Positions 35,934 to 43,730 of a stretch of 64,000 nucleotides of DNA are shown piece after piece. A model generated the notes under the pieces. It worked only from the letters and a program-made list of their open reading frames with translations, searched no databases and was not told where the DNA came from. The stretch's first letter is position 1; every line of letters starts with the position of its first letter. Position numbers and translations under genes: made by a program. Source of the DNA: Plectonema cf. radiosum LEGE 06105 (lineage in GTDB: Bacteria; Cyanobacteriota; Cyanobacteriia; Cyanobacteriales; Nostocaceae); assembly GCF_015207665.1 (NCBI RefSeq), contig NZ_JADEWL010000012.1, positions 34,212 through 98,211 of the forward strand, read 5' to 3'.

Positions 35934-36143
35934 ACTAGTGGTCCACCACATTAATTTTGAGGAGTTAAAATACCTCTTCGTAGGTTGGGTTAAGCGTTGG
36001 CGAAGCCTGTCCGACAGGACATAGCGCAACCCAACGCGGGTGCCGAGGCTCCACTACGTTTTGCTTCGCAACGCTTGCGCGAACAGCCCAACCTACAATA
36101 TTACATTGATTACCCCTCATAACTTATGTGGCGGAGTACTAGT
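35934..36143. mobile_element. ACTAGT-bounded MITE, left array copy 1
   Basis: Bounded by ACTAGT (35934-35939 and 36138-36143), with inverted ends of the form CCACATTAATTTTGAGG and its partner CCTCATAACTTATGTGG. Inside it sits a second element, 35980-36096, with GTAGGTTGGG...CCCAACCTAC ends. Bases 35934-36119 are identical by eye to the reverse complement of 38406-38591. Confidence 0.85.
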
Positions 36144-36323
36144 GGTCCACCACATTAATTTTGAGGAGTTAAAATACCTCTTCGTAGGTTGGGTTAAGCG
36201 TTGGCGAAGCCTGTCCGACAGGACATAGCGCAACCCAACGCGGGTGTTGGGCTTCATTACATTCAGCCCAACCTACAATATTACATTGATTACCCCTCAT
36301 AACTTATGTGGTGGACCACTAGT
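36138..36323. mobile_element. ACTAGT-bounded MITE, left array copy 2
   Basis: Shares its left ACTAGT with copy 1 and repeats the first about 112 bases of it, then has a shorter interior; the nested part is 36184-36276. Ends and boundary are the same type. Confidence 0.85.
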
Positions 36324-36443
36324 ACTCCGCAATTTTGAATGGTTAGTTTTTCCCAAAATTGTCTAGAGACGTTATACATAACGTCTCTACAGCACGTCGG
36401 TAGACGAACAAACCCCTTCTAACTTGTGTGGTGGACTACTAGT
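36318..36443. mobile_element. ACTAGT-bounded MITE, left array copy 3
   Basis: Third chained unit, sharing ACTAGT with copy 2 and ending ACTAGT at 36438-36443. Its cargo differs: a palindrome TAGAGACGTTAT-ac-ATAACGTCTCTA at 36364-36389. Confidence 0.75.
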
Positions 36444-36949
36444 TCACCACCTTAATTGTGATGGGTACTTGGTCTAGATTTTCTGATTGATTATAAATCC
36501 GTCTAAAATATCCAAATTATTCCTACAAAGGCGGAATTGGGACACTAATGATTGGTTCTATTGTAGTTTTGAACAATTGGATGTTACATCTTTCAGGTGT
36601 AAGATTATATTCTGTTTTATGTCTATCAATAGTTAGATTTATTTATTTGATTTCTTATTGGCACAATTTTCCCCACAACGGGTACTTAACAAAGCCAGAA
36701 CCAAAACCGTGCAATATTGGCTTCTGAGAATTTCCTGGTGGTCTTTTAAAGAAAGTGCTTTGCACAGACTGCTTTGTGGCAATTCCGTAAGTCTTGCTAA
36801 ATTCAAAAATTATCACTTGGGATAGAGCGTTTAATTGAGTATGTCTGACTTTAGTACAGTTTAGAAATTATCTGTAACCGTATGATAAAAGTATACAAAC
36901 AATTAACTCAACTAGGCATTAAAGCTTTTTGATTCAGGAGACAATTGAC
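36444..36949. other. Spacer between the left MITE array and the first LEA-like gene
   Basis: About 500 bases. A further degenerate MITE end (TTCACCACCTTAATTGTGATG) follows 36443. I recognise no gene; stretches around 36660-36800 look like decayed coding sequence on the minus strand but match nothing I can name. Confidence 0.4.
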
Positions 36950-38071
36950 ATGATTGAAAGTAAGCAGAATCTGGATAAACAAAGTTTAAATAACAACGAT
37001 AAGAGTATAAGTCAACCTCATAGTGATTCTTTAAATACAAACCCAAGTGTTGATGTATATAAAGTCCAAAACGATAACTCTGTGACCACAACTCAACCAT
37101 TAAATCGTTCGGTAGGTACAAACACAAGTGTTGAGGAATCGAAGGAATTTAGGAACGAAGTTCGTTCTTCAATTCCAAATACAGGTGTTAAGACTACAAA
37201 TGAGTCCCAATCCGGTGATGGTTCTTCACAAAAACAATCCCAATCCAATGGTGGTTCTTCACAAAAACAAGGGATGAATTCCACATTGGGTAGAGCATTG
37301 ATAGGTGGACTTGTTGGTGCGACATTAACAACATTAGTTGGCGCTTTGGCTAGTAAAAGAACATCTCAGGGGATGAACCATTCTTTAAAAGGTTTAAAAG
37401 GTGCTGCAAAGTCTGTAGGTGAAGGTCTTAGCCAAGCAGGAAAAGGTGTAGGAGATGGAGCCAAGAGTGTTGCTGAGGGTGTTGGTTATGTTGTTGTAGG
37501 TGGTACGATAGATGCCGCTAAAGGTATTACTCAAGGTGTTCAGCAAACTGCAAAAGGTGTATTGCAAGCAGCAGGAAATACAACGACAAATCTTAACCAA
37601 GTCGTACAAGGTGCAACAGAGATGGTTAAGGATACAGCCAACAATCTTGCTGAAGGTGTTGAGCAAGCCGCAACAGATACAGCCCAACGTATTAACCAAA
37701 CTGTAGAGAATGTAGCTGATAATACTAAGCAGACTAGCGAACAAGCTAACCAGGCTGTACAAGATGCAGCCGATACAGCCAAGAAGAAAACCGAAGATGT
37801 TAACCAAGCCGTACAAGATACAGCCGAAAAAGCCAAGAATCAAGCTGAAAACATGAAACCTTCTGACGATGGGGAAAACCAAAGTCAGCAGCAGACGATT
37901 GCAGACAACGAGCAAGATCATGATTATGAAGTTAAGATAGCTAGTACTCCGATAGTCTACGCTTCACCCTCTGACCCCACAGAACAATCTGTTGTTAATT
38001 CAACCCTACCAGATGTCGATCCTAGTCTGGCAACAAATCAAGCAGATCCGTTTAAAGAAGAAATTATTTGA
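36950..38071 (+). CDS. LEA-like repeat protein with glycine zipper, paralog 1
   Basis: Protein of 373 residues from the ATG at 36950 (CAGGAG ribosome site nine bases ahead). The first about 110 residues are hydrophilic and Ser/Asn/Gln-rich. A glycine-zipper hydrophobic stretch follows (GRALIGGLVGATLTTLVGALAS). Then come about 170 residues of amphipathic Ala/Thr/Val repeats, for example GEGLSQAGKGVGDGAKSVAEG, VQQTAKGVLQAAGN, VNQAVQDTAEKAKNQAEN, which look like LEA group 3 or coiled-coil membrane-binding helices. The tail is acidic. Two similar genes follow downstream. I do not know the function; desiccation or salt protection, or membrane shaping, is a guess. The gene lies between two MITE arrays with a near-perfect 186-bp inverted repeat. 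Confidence 0.75.
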   Translation: MIESKQNLDKQSLNNNDKSISQPHSDSLNTNPSVDVYKVQNDNSVTTTQPLNRSVGTNTSVEESKEFRNEVRSSIPNTGVKTTNESQSGDGSSQKQSQSNGGSSQKQGMNSTLGRALIGGLVGATLTTLVGALASKRTSQGMNHSLKGLKGAAKSVGEGLSQAGKGVGDGAKSVAEGVGYVVVGGTIDAAKGITQGVQQTAKGVLQAAGNTTTNLNQVVQGATEMVKDTANNLAEGVEQAATDTAQRINQTVENVADNTKQTSEQANQAVQDAADTAKKKTEDVNQAVQDTAEKAKNQAENMKPSDDGENQSQQQTIADNEQDHDYEVKIASTPIVYASPSDPTEQSVVNSTLPDVDPSLATNQADPFKEEII

Positions 38072-38136
38072 TTAGATGGCAGTCCCAAGTTATCACTTTT
38101 GACTAAAAAAACTGATCGCTAATAATTTGCCGTGTA

Positions 38137-38387
38137 ACTAGTACTCCACCACATTAATTATGAGTGGTAATAAAGGTTCGTAGTAAGTGGCTCAGCCCTT
38201 AATTTCAGGATTAAAGTCAAAACGAAAACCAATCATAATGAATATGGTGAACTACTACTACTTGACCACACAAGTTTTGAGGTGTAGAGGTAGTGCGACC
38301 CGAAAAAGTCGCTAGCTACTACCAGCGAGCGAGACCCGAACACTACGAACGCATTACCCATCAAAATTAATGTGGCGGAGTACTAGT
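38137..38387. mobile_element. ACTAGT-bounded, partly degenerate MITE segment, right array
   Basis: Begins ACTAGT-ACTCCACCACATTAATTATGAG and ends CAAAATTAATGTGG then ACTAGT (38382-38387). A decayed inner junction (ACTACTACTTGACCACACAAG) near 38257 suggests two units. Confidence 0.6.
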
Positions 38388-38591
38388 AGCCCTTTGCATT
38401 AGTTCTGAGGGGTAATCAATGTAATATTGTAGGTTGGGCTGTTCGCGCAAGCGTTGCGAAGCAAAACGTAGTGGAGCCTCGGCACCCGCGTTGGGTTGCG
38501 CTATGTCCTGTCGGACAGGCTTCGCCAACGCTTAACCCAACCTACGAAGAGGTATTTTAACTCCTCAAAATTAATGTGGTGGACCACTAGT
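38382..38591. mobile_element. ACTAGT-bounded MITE, right array inverted copy
   Basis: Contains bases 38406-38591, the inverted identical partner of 35934-36119, with the nested GTAGGTTGGG element at 38429-38545. Shares ACTAGT with both neighbours. Confidence 0.85.
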
Positions 38592-38717
38592 AGTCGATTG
38601 CATTAGTTCTGATGGGTTAAATATTTGTAGTGCGTTAATCTCACCCGGAGGGTGAGATTAACGCACTACGAATTACCAATTTATTACCCCGCATAACTAA
38701 TGAAAAGTACTACTAGT
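38586..38717. mobile_element. ACTAGT-bounded MITE with 20-bp-stem hairpin cargo
   Basis: Bounded by ACTAGT at 38586-38591 and 38712-38717, with CATTAGTTCTGATGGG and CCCCGCATAACTAATG ends. The centre holds a 20-bp perfect stem (38627-38646 with 38650-38669) and a 3-base loop. Confidence 0.75.
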
Positions 38718-38871
38718 TGTTAGCAAAAAGCTAGATCCGGACACTACAAATATTTAACGAGAGCATAACTAATGAAAAGGATTACTGATTTAACCAACCC
38801 GTAGCAAGAGTTTTAGGCAGTAAAATCACTACTTATTCATCACCACGAATTTTGATATAAAGGACACAATT

Positions 38872-39462
38872 ATGGTAAATGGGAACCAGGAGCATTCGGA
38901 GCAACCTGATAATTATCAAGCAGGTAGCGAAAGTAATAATGGGTTATCTAGAGTCGCAATTGGAGCAGTTATTGGTGCAACATTAGGTGCGATCGCTGGG
39001 GCTTTAACTACTAAAGGTACAGCCCAAAAGGTTAATCAAACTGTAAAAAGTGTAGGAAATACGGTAAAAAGTGGAGCCCAGAATGTTAACCGAACTGTAG
39101 AAGATGTGAGTAACTCAATAAGGATAATAGCTGAAGGCTTTAACGATACTGCAAAAGATGTAGGGGATAGTGTTAGGAATACAGCCCTAGGTGTTAACAA
39201 CTCTGTAACAAATGCGGTAGATGCGATGACAGCTACAGCAGTAGGAGTTAACGACACCATGACCAATACAGTGGATGTTGTTCAAGGTGCAGCTCAAGGT
39301 ATTAATCATAACATCCAACGTAAAGTCAATATAGCTACAAGTGCAATTGAGAATGTCCAGCCGTCTGAAAATCAAAGCTCCAACATCGTTAAGATAGGTA
39401 ATAGTCAAAAGGCTTATATTTTAGTTCCAATGGAAGATATGCCAATCGAAAACCAGGAGTAA
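38872..39462 (+). CDS. LEA-like repeat protein with glycine zipper, paralog 2
   Basis: Protein of 196 residues with the same architecture as the gene upstream but shorter. A hydrophilic start is followed by a Gly/Ala zipper (VAIGAVIGATLGAIAGALTTKG) and about 110 residues of amphipathic repeats spaced by Val-Asn (TAQKVNQTVKSVGNTVKSG, AQNVNRTVEDVSNSI, ALGVNNSVTNAVDAM, AVGVNDTMTNTVDVV). The Asn-Thr/Ser-Val pattern recurs about every 18 residues. No enzymatic motif. It ends 44 bases before paralog 3, with a small hairpin between, so the two are probably transcribed together. Function unknown. Confidence 0.72.
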   Translation: MVNGNQEHSEQPDNYQAGSESNNGLSRVAIGAVIGATLGAIAGALTTKGTAQKVNQTVKSVGNTVKSGAQNVNRTVEDVSNSIRIIAEGFNDTAKDVGDSVRNTALGVNNSVTNAVDAMTATAVGVNDTMTNTVDVVQGAAQGINHNIQRKVNIATSAIENVQPSENQSSNIVKIGNSQKAYILVPMEDMPIENQE

Positions 39463-39463
39463 A

Positions 39464-39490
39464 GTAGAGGGTGGTAATCCCCACCCTACT
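39464..39490 (+). promoter_or_regulatory. Hairpin between LEA-like genes 2 and 3
   Basis: AGTAGAGGGTGG and CCACCCTACT can form a 7-bp stem. With no T-run behind it, it may modulate expression of the third gene and not end the transcript. Confidence 0.4.
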
Positions 39491-39506
39491 GTAACAGGAT
39501 AGTATT

Positions 39507-40787
39507 ATGAGCGAAAACAAGCAGCCTATTGATGAATGTGAGGAAAAGCCAGATCATAATCAAGCGGGAGCAGATCGAACAGGCTCTTCTGGTATAGGTG
39601 GTGGATTAGTTGGAGTTGCAATTGGTGGTTTACTCGGTCGCCGAGTTGGAGGAATTTTTGGTGCTGTGGTGGGCGCAACAGCTGGCGGTTTGGTTGGCAG
39701 AGGTACGGCTGTGTGTGTTAACCGCACTGTAAAAAGTATAGAGAACGCAGCTAATAGTGTATCTGAGACTGTTAACCACAATGTTAACAGTGTAGGCACT
39801 GTTTTAAAAGATACGATACAAGAAATCAAGCCCTCTGTAATCAGTGTATTAGATGCAGTAAAAGATACGGTTGATGAGGTGAAGCCCTCTGTAGTAGGTA
39901 CAGCCAACAATGTAGCTGAAGGAGTTAACTATAGTATCCACGGTGTCAATAATGTAGTGGATACAGTAAAAGATACAGTTGATGAAGTAAAGCCTTCTGT
40001 AATCGATGTAGTAGATACAGTAGTTAATACAGTAAAAGATACAATTGAGGAAATAAAGCTCTCTGTAGACAGTGATGAGGACACTACAAAAGATACAGAG
40101 AATCAGGCAAAGTCATGCGATCGCGACAATAGCGATTTAGATCAAAAGTCTGTGGTAACAGAGCCGCCTTTGACAACCCAAGCAACTAAACTTGAAAATA
40201 AAAATATTCAACCAACCCCAGAAGAACTTGAAACTGATAATCAAAAAACTGCTCAACAATTCGAGCCAGAAAAGCCACAAAGAATTGAATTCCAAATTGG
40301 CAAAATCCCAACACTCATAGGAGCAATTATAGGAGCAGTTGCTTTCATTTCTCTAGGTTCAATCTCCGGATTTAGTCCAAAAGAAAACTATGAAGTAATA
40401 ACATTAAGGCAACCAGCATCTAATCAAAGTCTAACTTCAACAGGAGAAATTGCCGATGGGTGGATTTTTATAGGTAATATCAACAATACCTCAACGCCAG
40501 CATTTTCTGGAAAGTCTTTAGTTAAAGGTTCGCAATCTACCGATTCACCTATTGTTCCATCAGTAGGGACGATAGTCACTGTCAATGTTGAACCAGGCTT
40601 GACTTTGAGGGAGAATGTACCACAAAAACCTAACTTCTCTTATCAAGAACAAAAAGTTTTAGATGTTCTTCAGCCTCCAGAGAAGCTAAAGATTCTTAAA
40701 GTAGAATTTATTACATCTTCTAGAACCACTAAACCTGTCACATCCGTTTGGGCGAAAGTTTACAGATGTGGTAGCGGTTGTTATTAA
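39507..40787 (+). CDS. LEA-like repeat protein with transmembrane helix and C-terminal beta domain, paralog 3
   Basis: Protein of 426 residues, the longest of three paralogs. Glycine-rich zipper at 30-65 (GIGGGLVGVAIGGLLGRRVGG, FGAVVGATAGGLVG). A 12-residue unit KDTVDEVKPSV recurs at about 100, 118, 154 and 176 (variants LKDTIQEIKPSV, VKDTIEEIKLSV). An acidic linker runs to about 265. One membrane helix (TLIGAIIGAVAFISLGSISG) is at 269-288. The C-terminal 130 residues are soluble and strand-rich, with DGWIFIGNI near 318 and a Cys pair near the end (CGSGCY). The SH3-like pattern is seen but not certain. It could link a cytoplasmic helical bundle to a periplasmic domain. Confidence 0.72.
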   Translation: MSENKQPIDECEEKPDHNQAGADRTGSSGIGGGLVGVAIGGLLGRRVGGIFGAVVGATAGGLVGRGTAVCVNRTVKSIENAANSVSETVNHNVNSVGTVLKDTIQEIKPSVISVLDAVKDTVDEVKPSVVGTANNVAEGVNYSIHGVNNVVDTVKDTVDEVKPSVIDVVDTVVNTVKDTIEEIKLSVDSDEDTTKDTENQAKSCDRDNSDLDQKSVVTEPPLTTQATKLENKNIQPTPEELETDNQKTAQQFEPEKPQRIEFQIGKIPTLIGAIIGAVAFISLGSISGFSPKENYEVITLRQPASNQSLTSTGEIADGWIFIGNINNTSTPAFSGKSLVKGSQSTDSPIVPSVGTIVTVNVEPGLTLRENVPQKPNFSYQEQKVLDVLQPPEKLKILKVEFITSSRTTKPVTSVWAKVYRCGSGCY

Positions 40788-40807
40788 TACTATAACCCCT
40801 CTCCAAA

Positions 40808-40838
40808 CCTCTCCCCTCAAAAAGGGAGAGGCTTTTTT
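40808..40838 (+). terminator. Rho-independent terminator of LEA-like operon
   Basis: CCTCTCCC and GGGAGAGG form an 8-bp GC-rich stem followed by CTTTTTT, 21 bases after the stop of paralog 3. A classic intrinsic terminator. Confidence 0.85.
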
Positions 40839-41103
40839 ATAGTTTTCATTTAGTAATATTTTTAGCTTTCATTTTGCGATTGTATACATCTAACTAAAGT
40901 AATAAATTATTTTTCTATCACTCGAAGTATACACAATATTTTTATTTAATTTTAAACGGCAATTTTGTTTACATAATTCAACAGTTCAATATACTAATTT
41001 GAAAATTTTTTATATAAATCTGATGAATATTTATTTTTGTTTTTGCATATTATTATGTAGTGTGTTGAATATTTTTGAAATCATCCAAAAATATTTAATT
41101 ATG

Positions 41104-41118
41104 ACTTTGGATAGAAAC
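41104..41118 (+). promoter_or_regulatory. ACTTTGGATAGAAAC motif upstream of microprotein operon, copy 2
   Basis: Same 15 bases as at 18756-18770, again after an AAATATTT stretch; distance to the first start (41233) is 115 bases. The repeat upstream of paralogous genes implies a shared control signal. Confidence 0.5.
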
Positions 41119-41232
41119 CATGTAATTCATAATTGAATAGCATGAATACAAGCAATTGAAGTAAGTACTAAAAAATTGCTTTAATTCCTTAATTAATAGA
41201 AAGTTAGAAATACTTTACTGAGAAGAATGTAA

Positions 41233-41436
41233 ATGAATCAACTAAAAAGTACGGTAAATTTTCCTTTAACTCTAAAAAAAGGAATTTGGATTTTTGGTAC
41301 GAGTTGTTGGTTATTTGGTATTAGCGACCGTATACTTGCTTCCTTGGCTGATGGTTATTTATCTGCTATAGATATCATTCAGCTATTTACTGCCTCATTT
41401 TTCTTTGTTAGTTGGTTGTTTTTGAAGCCAGAGTAA
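41233..41436 (+). CDS. Small two-helix membrane protein
   Basis: A 67-residue protein with two hydrophobic segments: GIWIFGTSCWLFGISDRIL and IIQLFTASFFFVSWLFL. No family is recognised. It ends six bases before the start of microprotein copy 2, so the two are in one transcript. Copy 1 of the microprotein (18844) has no such partner. A role as a membrane anchor for the downstream microprotein is possible but only a guess. Confidence 0.6.
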   Translation: MNQLKSTVNFPLTLKKGIWIFGTSCWLFGISDRILASLADGYLSAIDIIQLFTASFFFVSWLFLKPE

Positions 41437-41441
41437 TATTT

Positions 41442-41660
41442 ATGAGTGTTAATTGTCTTACTAAACCCAAATTTCGTCAGCAACAAAAAGTTTACTTTAT
41501 TGGTGGTACTGGCAAAATTAAAAAACTTCAAAAAGAAGTTCATACCTGGATTTATACTGTTGAAATGAATATGGGTCCGGAACCCGATTTTGGGCGAGTA
41601 GGTGCAGAGACAACTATTCTTTTGGAAGAACAAGACATTCGCATAGAAAATGCCAATTAA
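41442..41660 (+). CDS. Conserved cyanobacterial microprotein, copy 2
   Basis: A 72-residue paralog of the protein at 18844-19059, sharing the KPKFRQQQKVYFIGG start and MGPEPDFGRVGAETTILLEEQDI end. The ATG at 41442 aligns with the copy 1 start; an earlier in-frame start at 41412 would add ten unrelated residues. The two differ mostly in charged surface residues (for example EADTW to EVHTW), as under purifying selection. It is translated just after a small membrane protein gene, and its stop overlaps the convergent UbiA-like gene by four bases. Confidence 0.75.
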   Translation: MSVNCLTKPKFRQQQKVYFIGGTGKIKKLQKEVHTWIYTVEMNMGPEPDFGRVGAETTILLEEQDIRIENAN

Positions 41661-42571
41661 AAAATAGTTGCAATCGCCCAGTTTGCTAAAAGTGGTACGA
41701 ATAAACATCCCTCAATCCAAATACTGTAAACCGAACGGGGTGTTTCTGCTTTAACCGCCCAGATATAGCTGATAGTAACTGCTGTAGCCAGGATTATTTC
41801 TGGATGGAAAGTCATTGTATCGGTTATCCATGCACTAATTATTATTAGCAACATCAATAGGTTAATAGTAGTCAAAAGAGTTTTTGTTCCCTTGATTCCG
41901 ACCATAATTGGTAATGTAACTACACCCTTTTCGCGGTCAGATTCTATATCCCGAATATCAAAAACATGGGCATTAGAAACAATAAACACAAACATAAACA
42001 AAGTTGTGAATGCTGCAACAAGATTAAATTTCGCTCCAGCATAAGCTAAAGGTAAAGCAATAACCGCATAGGTTAACGTGCTACCAACAATCCAGGCTTT
42101 TGAGCCGGGGATATCCTTCAAGCGATACCAATGCAGTCCCGATTTAGTTTTCCAGGGAAATAAAGGCGTACCATAAACTAAGGGAATAATACCAGCAAAA
42201 CTTACATAACGGACTCTTAAAGGCGCATAGTAGAGTAATGCAGCAGTCGCTGCGATCGCTGAAAATAATAAAACAAAAATATAAGGTTTTCGGAAAAATA
42301 ACTGCGCTTGAGCTTCGGGTATTTCCTGTATGTAGGAGTCAAAAATGCGGTCTAAATTGTAAGGAATTAAAGCAGTGACAAATATAAAAGCAATGGGTTG
42401 CCAATTATCCCCCAATTCTAGTACCCTCTGGGTAAACATTCCTAAAGATGCAATCCCCGCAGCAACCCAAATACTAGGATAGATAAAAAAATTCAAAAAA
42501 AGTTGGTACAGCCATTTAGAAACAGAAAATTTTCCTCGTTCAAGGTGGTTAAATGTCATTACAAAAATCAA
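41657..42571 (-). CDS. UbiA-like prenyltransferase family protein
   Basis: Membrane protein of 304 residues with about eight helices. The first Asp-rich motif lies in LIPYNLDRIFDSY; it is degenerate, as the canonical NDxxDxxxD has lost its first Asp. The second is intact in HVFDIRDIESDREKGVVTLP, which also carries the basic residues after it. These sites bind prenyl diphosphate through Mg2+, so an activity on an isoprenoid is likely but altered specificity is possible. It lies two bases after the PAP/fibrillin-like gene, on the same strand, suggesting a pigment or quinone lipid context. An alternative start is MTFNHLER at 42559. Confidence 0.75.
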   Translation of the reverse strand: MIFVMTFNHLERGKFSVSKWLYQLFLNFFIYPSIWVAAGIASLGMFTQRVLELGDNWQPIAFIFVTALIPYNLDRIFDSYIQEIPEAQAQLFFRKPYIFVLLFSAIAATAALLYYAPLRVRYVSFAGIIPLVYGTPLFPWKTKSGLHWYRLKDIPGSKAWIVGSTLTYAVIALPLAYAGAKFNLVAAFTTLFMFVFIVSNAHVFDIRDIESDREKGVVTLPIMVGIKGTKTLLTTINLLMLLIIISAWITDTMTFHPEIILATAVTISYIWAVKAETPRSVYSIWIEGCLFVPLLANWAIATIF

Positions 42572-42573
42572 AA

Positions 42574-43323
42574 TTATTGTGTTCTTATTGCAATAGTATA
42601 AGAATATCTTTGTTTTGCTTGTCGCCTGCTTTTCACTAAGCGAAAATCATTATCTATATATAAATGCTCGAATTGAGGAGTAGCGCCCAAAGCCGTTTGA
42701 TATTTTTTAGCAGTACAACTATCTAAGTTTTTCAATTCCACTTGAGTAGAAGTATTTGTTGTTTCGCCAGTCTGTTGAGAATAAGATTGAACTACTTCCG
42801 TAAACCAGCTATCTGCTTTTTCAATCGTTAAAGGAATTCCTTGCCATCTTAATGCTTGTTTGATACTAATATTTTCAATCAGCCATTCACCTTCTTTGAT
42901 TTGATACTTTTGTACAATCATCAGGTCAAAAGCCAGTAATACCGATGCTATTTTTTGCAACCAGCCTAATTTAAGCTTATTACCGGGCGCATAGCGAGCG
43001 ATATTTGCATAAAACCCATCATCATGAAATATTTGATAAGATTGCCAGGGTAAACGTCCCGGTAAAGTGTCTTGAAAGGGAATTGTGGACCAAACGGGTT
43101 TCCAGACACCCAAAATCAGCGGTATTTGCTCTTCTGTTTGAGGAAAAGGATTGCGCTGGCTTAACTCGGTGAAAATCGGTGCTAAACAATCTTGATAAAA
43201 TTGTACTTTTTGCTTCAGTGGTTGAATATCTTTGTCTTGAGTCACTTGCAATAATTCTTGCTTTAATTCTTCTGTAGTTTTTTGATTTAGTTCTTGGGGA
43301 TTTAATGGTGTATTTTTAATCAT
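42574..43323 (-). CDS. PAP/fibrillin-like lipid-associated protein
   Basis: Soluble protein of 249 residues. The middle (LILGVWKPVWSTIPFQDTLPGRLPWQSYQIFHDDGFYANIARY) resembles the PAP/fibrillin (plastoglobulin) fold, which binds hydrophobic small molecules such as quinones and carotenoids. The N-terminal part is a charged helix (TTEELKQELLQVTQ). It ends with a strand-rich tail containing EHLYIDNDFRLVKSRR. It is immediately upstream of a UbiA-like prenyltransferase, two bases apart, so the product may carry the isoprenoid that its neighbour makes. The family call is moderate because only the central part is recognised. Confidence 0.65.
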   Translation of the reverse strand: MIKNTPLNPQELNQKTTEELKQELLQVTQDKDIQPLKQKVQFYQDCLAPIFTELSQRNPFPQTEEQIPLILGVWKPVWSTIPFQDTLPGRLPWQSYQIFHDDGFYANIARYAPGNKLKLGWLQKIASVLLAFDLMIVQKYQIKEGEWLIENISIKQALRWQGIPLTIEKADSWFTEVVQSYSQQTGETTNTSTQVELKNLDSCTAKKYQTALGATPQFEHLYIDNDFRLVKSRRQAKQRYSYTIAIRTQ

Positions 43324-43730
43324 AAAAAATAGTTCCGTGTATTTATGAGAATAAAAGGGAATAGGGAACAGTAGAAGATCAGGTTAATAATTCATATTTT
43401 ACACCTGCCAGGAAGTAACTATGGTTGGTGGAGTTGCAATGATGCAAGTATTTAAGTAAATTACGACCGGATGGTGCCTCTAACCTAAGACATAGCTGCT
43501 TGAATAGTTTTTCTTTGCCGATAATCTATTGATTGATAGATGTAATTATTTTTCAAAATAGATAAGTTATAAATGATTCGCATCGATTACGGATAGTGAA
43601 AGGGAGTTTGGCTATTTTTTTAGTGCAGGTGGTGGGTGACGCGACAAAACTTATAATTACGTACAACATTTATTGAAACATTAGCCAACGGCAATAGTTA
43701 TTAAAATTACATTACAATAGGCTTAAGTTT
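43324..43730. promoter_or_regulatory. Divergent spacer before site-2 protease
   Basis: About 400 AT-rich bases with promoters for both directions implied. I saw no distinct operator or RNA gene. Confidence 0.4.

Larger units (their letters stand above)
40788..41232. other. AT-rich spacer with terminator and shared upstream motif
   Basis: No gene. It holds the strong terminator at 40808-40838 and the ACTTTGGATAGAAAC motif at 41104-41118. Confidence 0.5.

Noticed and set aside
37394..37921. Long minus-strand frame over the first LEA-like gene
   Set aside because: It is a shadow of the repetitive plus-strand gene (Cys- and Leu-rich low-complexity translation) and lacks a ribosome site or family motif.
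38137..38387. Counting this right-array segment as a single clean MITE
   Set aside because: An inner degenerate junction suggests two decayed units; boundaries are given with low confidence only.
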